The position numbers were made by a program, and so were the translations under genes. A model generated the notes under the pieces. The model had not been told where the DNA came from, searched no databases, and was given only the letters and a program-made list of their open reading frames with translations. Below, one piece after another: positions 60,014-64,000 of a DNA stretch of 64,000 nt. Source of the stretch: Streptomyces rishiriensis (lineage in GTDB: Bacteria; Actinomycetota; Actinomycetes; Streptomycetales; Streptomycetaceae); the NCBI RefSeq assembly GCF_030815485.1, contig NZ_JAUSWV010000002.1, positions 5,208,001-5,272,000 of the forward strand, written 5' to 3'. Position 1 is the stretch's first letter; each line of letters begins with the position of its first letter.

Positions 60014-61567
60014 ATGCGATCTGTTCGCATGCGGATCCTCCTGACGCTGCTGGTTCTCGCGGTCGTCGGAGTGGGTGGCTGGCAGTTGCTGCCGTCGCAG
60101 GACAGCGGTGGTGAGACCATCACGGTCGGCACCACGGACACCATCACCTCGCTCGACCCGGCCGGCGCCTACGACGCCGGATCCTGGGCGCTGTTCAGCA
60201 ACGTCTTCCAGTCGTTGCTGACCTACGAGCCGGGCGGCGTCTCACCCGTGCCGGACGCGGCGAAGAGCTGTTCCTTCGCCGCGGGCAGTCTCCTCACGTA
60301 CACCTGTGAGCTGCGTGACGACCTCACGTTCGCCGGCGGCTCCCAGGTGACCGCGGAGGACGTGAAGTACTCCTTCGACCGGGTCAAGAAGATCAACTCG
60401 GATGTGGGCCCGGCGTCCTTGTTCTCCACCCTGAAGTCGGTGGACGCCGAGGGCCTGAAGGTGACCTTCCACCTGTCGTCGCCGGACGCCACCTTCCCGT
60501 TCAAGGTGGCCACCGGAGCCGGCTCGATCGTCGACCGCACCCGCTACCCGGCGGACGGGCTGCGCGTCGGCAGCAGTGTCGACGGCACCGGCCCGTACCG
60601 GCTGACCGGGTACACGAAGGGCAAGAAGGTCCTGCTGTCGCCCAACTCCCACTACGAGGGCGCCGTGTCGACCGGTGCCCCCGTCGAGCTGCGCTACTAC
60701 TCCGACCCCGAGGCCCTCGAGAAGGCCTGGAAGGCCAAGCAGATCAAGGCCGCCACCCGTCAGCTGCCGCCCTCGGTCCTGGCCGCCCTCGACACCAGCG
60801 ACCCCGAGCAGCGCGTCTACGAGGCCGACGGCTCCGAGACCCGCAACCTGTACTTCGACACCCGCTCCGGCTCACCGCTGCACGACTCGGACGTCCGCAA
60901 AGCGATGGCCTGGCTGATCGACCGCGAACAGCTGGCGGCGAGCGTGTACGACGGGACCGTCGAGCCGCTGTACTCGCTCATCCCGACCGGCATCACCGGC
61001 CACACCACCTCCTTCTTCGACAACTACCCGGACCGCGACGCCGCGAAGGCGCGCAAGCTCCTGAAGTCGGCCGGTGTCAGCATCCCGGTGAAGTTCACCT
61101 ACGGCTACGGCCTGGGCAGCGGCGCCGCGGCGGCCGAGGCCGCGGAGGTCAAGCGGCAACTGGAGGCGAGCGGTCTGTTCACGGTGGACGTCAAGGGCTA
61201 CGAGTGGACCGACTTCCAGAAGCGGTGGGCCACCGGCAAGCTCGACGCGTACGCGGTCGGCTGGGTCGCCGACTATCCCGACCCGGACACCTTCGCGGGT
61301 CCGCTCGTCGGGACCGACTCCACCATGAACACCGGCTTCAGCAACAAGGCCGTCGACAAGTACGTCGCCGGAAGCAGGCAGTTCGCCGACCGCAGCCGGG
61401 CCGCCGGTGACTTCCGCGAACTCCAGCAGGTCATCGCCGAGGAGGTGCCGGTCGTCCCGCTGTGGCAGCGCAAGGAGTACATCGTCACCAGCGCGGACAT
61501 CGGCGGCGGTCAGTTCCTGGCGGACGGCAACGGTGTGTTCCGTCTCTGGAAACTCGACTGGATCTGA
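60014..61567 (+). CDS. ABC transporter substrate-binding protein, family 5 (peptide-type)
   Basis: Extracytoplasmic binding protein of 517 residues of the DppA/OppA family. The N-terminal helix (ILLTLLVLAVVGVGGWQLL) lacks a lipobox Cys, so it is held by an uncleaved anchor or released. Family features: ITSLDPAGAYDAGSWALFSNVFQSLL, VTAEDVKYSFDRVKK, PDATFPFKVATGAGSIVDR and the C-terminal DYPDPDTFAGPL. No permease or ATPase genes lie beside it in this window. ATG 60014 follows GGGGAGGCAGGG. Confidence 0.9.
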   Translation: MRSVRMRILLTLLVLAVVGVGGWQLLPSQDSGGETITVGTTDTITSLDPAGAYDAGSWALFSNVFQSLLTYEPGGVSPVPDAAKSCSFAAGSLLTYTCELRDDLTFAGGSQVTAEDVKYSFDRVKKINSDVGPASLFSTLKSVDAEGLKVTFHLSSPDATFPFKVATGAGSIVDRTRYPADGLRVGSSVDGTGPYRLTGYTKGKKVLLSPNSHYEGAVSTGAPVELRYYSDPEALEKAWKAKQIKAATRQLPPSVLAALDTSDPEQRVYEADGSETRNLYFDTRSGSPLHDSDVRKAMAWLIDREQLAASVYDGTVEPLYSLIPTGITGHTTSFFDNYPDRDAAKARKLLKSAGVSIPVKFTYGYGLGSGAAAAEAAEVKRQLEASGLFTVDVKGYEWTDFQKRWATGKLDAYAVGWVADYPDPDTFAGPLVGTDSTMNTGFSNKAVDKYVAGSRQFADRSRAAGDFRELQQVIAEEVPVVPLWQRKEYIVTSADIGGGQFLADGNGVFRLWKLDWI

Positions 61568-61688
61568 GCCGGCTCCCCGACCGGCTCGCACACTTGATCC
61601 CGTGAGCCGGGCATGCGCCCCCGTCACACCGGGCAGGCACCCGGAGCGGCGCCATGTGCCGGAGGTGTGTACGGGATGAGGAGCAGAC

Positions 61689-62117
61689 GTGCTGAGACGC
61701 AACTCCTTCCGGCTGCCCCGGCACCCGGCGTCCGTCGGTCTCGCCAGGCGCCGGGTGCGGGACCATCTCGCGGACTGGGGCCACGGCCCCGACGACCCGG
61801 CGCTGGCCGACGCCGTCCTCGTCGTGTCCGAGCTGGCCACCAATGTCGTACGCCACGGACGCTCCCCGGACTCTTCGAGCCCGGACCCCCGGAGCGAGCG
61901 CGAGTTCGAGGTGGCCGTCACCGCACTCGGTGACGGCTCCTGCCTCATAGAGGTCTCCGACGAGGGCCGGCTCGATCCCCGGCTGCGGCCGGTCGGGGAG
62001 TCGGAGGAGCACGGCCGGGGCCTGCACCTGGTGGAGCACCTCGCCGCCGCGTGGGGCGTGTGGAACAGGGGCCGGCACGGCAAGACGGTATGGGCCCTGG
62101 TCACGGCCCCCGCCTAG
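61689..62117 (+). CDS. HATPase_c regulator (RsbW/SpoIIAB-like)
   Basis: GHKL-type ATP-binding protein of 142 residues without a histidine-phosphorylation domain. The N box is VSELATNVVRHG, G1 is EVSDEGRLDP and G2 is HGRGLHLVEHLA. Streptomyces carries many such proteins, often anti-sigma-like or part of BldG-type switching. GTG 61689 after GATGAGGAG. No partner sigma factor adjacent. Confidence 0.88.
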   Translation: MLRRNSFRLPRHPASVGLARRRVRDHLADWGHGPDDPALADAVLVVSELATNVVRHGRSPDSSSPDPRSEREFEVAVTALGDGSCLIEVSDEGRLDPRLRPVGESEEHGRGLHLVEHLAAAWGVWNRGRHGKTVWALVTAPA

Positions 62118-62150
62118 ACCCGGCCCCACCCGACGGCACCCGCCCGACAC

Positions 62151-62250
62151 CACCCGCCCGGCGGCCTCGCCCGGAGGTGCCTGCGCGGCGGCCCCCAGGG
62201 GCCCCTGGGCGGCACCCGCCCGGCGGCCTCGCCCCGGTGGTGCCTGCCCG
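62151..62250. repeat. Direct repeat and palindrome between convergent genes
   Basis: CACCCGCCCGGCGGCCTCGCC is repeated at 62151 and 62213. Between them CCCAGGGG-CCCCTGGG (62194-62209) forms a tight perfect palindrome, possibly terminating both the HATPase gene and the sensor kinase gene. Confidence 0.6.
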
Positions 62251-62313
62251 GTGGTGACCGCCCGACGGCACCGCCCGGCGGTATCCCACGGACGGCATTC
62301 GCCCGGGGTGCTT

Positions 62314-63774
62314 TCAGGTGTCGGCCTTCGGGCGGGTCGGCAGCGTCACCGTGACGGTCAGGCCCTCGCCCGGTGCCGTCCGCACGCTCACCTCGCCCCC
62401 GTGTGCCCGCACGACCCCCTGCACGATCGCCAGGCCGAGGCCGCTGCCCGCGCCGCCCCCGGCCCGGAAGAACCGGTCGAAGACCCGTGCCGCGTCCTCC
62501 GGTCCCAGCCCCGGCCCCTTGTCCTCGACCGACAGCCGAACGACCCCGTCCACCCGCTGCACCCCGAGCCGCACCGGCACCTCGGCCGACGTGTGCGTGC
62601 GCACGTTGGCCACCAGGTTGCCCAGCACCTGACGCAGTCCCGACTCGTCGGCCCGCACCAGCACGGCCCCGTCGGCCTCGACCGTGACCGGCCGCCCGGG
62701 CTGCTGCGCGCGCAGGTCCTGCGCCGAGTCCCGCACCAGACGGCTCACGTCGACGCCCCGCAGCCGAAGTTCGGGCCGCTGGTCGAGACGGGCCAGCGTG
62801 AGCAGCTCGTCGACGAGCCGGCCCATCCGGTCCACCTCGCCGTTCATCCGGTCCCAGGCCCGCCGGCGCTCCTCCTGCTCGACCAGCATCCCCTGGTCGT
62901 ACAGCTGGAGGTAGCCGCGGATCGCGGAGAGCGGGGTGCGCAGTTCGTGCGAGGCGTCGGCCACGAAGCGGCGCAGCTGGGCCGCGCTGTGCTCGCGCGT
63001 GCGGTACGCCGTCTCCACCTGGTGGAGCATGGAGTTCAGGGCGAGCCGCAGCTGCTCGACCTCCTGGGTGGGGTGGTGGCTGGAGGGCACGCGCCGGGTC
63101 AGGTCCCCCTCGGCGATCGCCGACGACGTCTCCACCATGTCCTCCAGCGGCCGCATCCGCCGCCGCACGCTGAACAGGGTCAGACAGGCCAGCAGCACCA
63201 GCAGCAGCGTGCCGACGGCGAGGTCGAGCTTCAGGGCCTTCGCTATGCCCTTGTGGAGGGCTTCGGTGGAGGTGGCCAGCAGGATGTAGGTGCCGTCGGG
63301 CAGCCGGGTCGCGGTCGCGCGGTACGTGTCGCCGTGCACGGTGACGTCGTGCGGCTCGGTGTCGGTGGTGAGGGCGAGCGGGTCCGGCACCGCGTCCGCG
63401 AGGCCGCGCTGGGCGTCGGTGGGCCGGACGCCGAAGACGGCCAGGGCCGTGCCCCGGCCGTCGACGGCGGTGAAGATCGAGTCCGGTGCCGGCCGGGTGT
63501 CCGTGCCCTGCGTGTCCGTGCTCTGCGGCAGGAGGCGGTCGCTGACGACGCTCAGCACGGACAGCGAGTCGATCTGGCGCAGGGTCAGCTGTGAACTGCC
63601 CAGCGAGTCACGCATCTTGGTCAGTTCGGCGTCCACCTGGTCGAGGAGATAGTGCCGCATCCCCATCAGACTGACGGCGGTCGCGACGACGATGCCGAAC
63701 GCGAGCAGCCCCACGTTCGCCGCAGTCAGCTTGGCGCGCAGCGAGTGGATGCCGGGCCGGTGGATCCGCCTCAC
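62314..63774 (-). CDS. Two-component sensor histidine kinase
   Basis: Membrane sensor kinase of 486 residues. Membrane helices near 15-38 and 190-212 flank a 150-residue extracellular sensor. HAMP, then the H box VADASHELRTPLS with His276, N box LGNLVANVRTHT, and ATP-binding DKGPGLG, FDRFFR, GSGLGLAI. The GTG start overlaps the stop of the response regulator (GTGA). The signal is unknown. Confidence 0.94.
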   Translation of the reverse strand: MRRIHRPGIHSLRAKLTAANVGLLAFGIVVATAVSLMGMRHYLLDQVDAELTKMRDSLGSSQLTLRQIDSLSVLSVVSDRLLPQSTDTQGTDTRPAPDSIFTAVDGRGTALAVFGVRPTDAQRGLADAVPDPLALTTDTEPHDVTVHGDTYRATATRLPDGTYILLATSTEALHKGIAKALKLDLAVGTLLLVLLACLTLFSVRRRMRPLEDMVETSSAIAEGDLTRRVPSSHHPTQEVEQLRLALNSMLHQVETAYRTREHSAAQLRRFVADASHELRTPLSAIRGYLQLYDQGMLVEQEERRRAWDRMNGEVDRMGRLVDELLTLARLDQRPELRLRGVDVSRLVRDSAQDLRAQQPGRPVTVEADGAVLVRADESGLRQVLGNLVANVRTHTSAEVPVRLGVQRVDGVVRLSVEDKGPGLGPEDAARVFDRFFRAGGGAGSGLGLAIVQGVVRAHGGEVSVRTAPGEGLTVTVTLPTRPKADT

Positions 63775-64000
63775 GCCAGCCCGTATCCGACGCCCCGCCG
63801 GGTGGTGATCACCGGCGGTCCCAGGACGTCCAGTTTGCGCCGCAGATAGCTGATGTAGGTCTCGACGACCGTCGACTCCGGCGGAGTGTGCTCGTACTGC
63901 CAGACGTGGCGCAGCAGTTGTTCCTTGGGCACGATCCGCCCGCCGTTGCGGACCAGGAACCGCAGCAGCGCGTACTCGGTGGGGGTCAGCTCGACCGAGC
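63771..64000 (-). CDS. OmpR/PhoB-type response regulator (5' end outside window)
   Basis: C-terminal 75 residues of a winged-helix DNA-binding domain: LTPTEYALLRFLVRN, PKEQLLRHVWQ, VVETYISYLRRKLD and TTRRGVGYGLA. The receiver domain is beyond the right edge. It is coupled to the kinase gene downstream by GTGA overlap. Confidence 0.92.
   Translation of the reverse strand, partial: SVELTPTEYALLRFLVRNGGRIVPKEQLLRHVWQYEHTPPESTVVETYISYLRRKLDVLGPPVITTRRGVGYGLA

Overview
This window is high-GC actinobacterial DNA with the codon bias, GTG/TTG starts and gene content of a Streptomyces chromosome core. I see no phage, plasmid or CRISPR content. From memory, the order (NlpC/P60, uvrD, M23 peptidase, icmB, sucCD, purNH, folD, mdh, betaine genes, glyA, trpS, D-Ala-D-Ala carboxypeptidase, SCO4848-type protein) resembles the S. 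coelicolor SCO4796-SCO4850 region; I could not align it.

Layout. 1-6000: a cell-wall NlpC/P60 hydrolase (runs off the left edge) behind a cyclic-di-AMP (ydaO) riboswitch, the UvrD/PcrA helicase behind a damage-type promoter, and an M23 peptidase. 6100-8100: a lipase and the B12-binding small mutase subunit IcmB. 8400-16940: a five-gene module with two arms, SWIM zinc-finger plus DUF5691 on the minus strand and MoxR AAA ATPase, DUF5682 and a von Willebrand protein on the plus strand. The two arms diverge from a short intergenic region that carries RecA-NDp/PafBC-type promoter motifs on both strands. 17000-24450: a secreted low-complexity protein, sucC-sucD, an XRE-sigma fusion protein and a DUF6350 membrane protein. 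24450-33500: one-carbon, purine and TCA genes (purN-purH, folD-DUF3017, mdh) with an RDD protein and two XRE-type membrane proteins.

33600-42200: a MarR-GNAT fusion regulator next to a choline-to-glycine-betaine operon (aldehyde dehydrogenase, GMC oxidoreductase, ABC ATPase, double permease, binding lipoprotein). 42250-48200: a three-gene minus-strand operon (two AhpD-like proteins and a PEP-mutase/isocitrate-lyase family enzyme) divergent from a MocR/PdxR-like regulator, then an EamA transporter, and a lipoprotein next to a glutathionylspermidine-synthase family enzyme. 48300-51100: glyA behind a ZTP riboswitch, and trpS. 51250-56850: a 2'-5' RNA ligase-like protein, a small MITE-like inverted-repeat element, then genes resembling the decaprenyl-phosphoryl-arabinose pathway (DprE2, DprE1, PAP2 phosphatase, UbiA-type phosphoribosyltransferase), and a YihY/BrkB protein. 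56800-64000: a D,D-carboxypeptidase, an SCO4848-type membrane protein, a metallophosphoesterase, an ABC binding protein, a HATPase regulator, and a sensor kinase with its response regulator (truncated at the right edge).

Most likely novelty: the SWIM/DUF5691 - MoxR/DUF5682/VWA module. The promoter motifs suggest it is DNA-damage-inducible and co-regulated with uvrD. The DUF5682 protein carries motifs like those of TraB/TIKI-type metal-dependent hydrolases. Several genes appear to be transcribed leaderless, with a -10 box ending 6-9 nt before the start codon.
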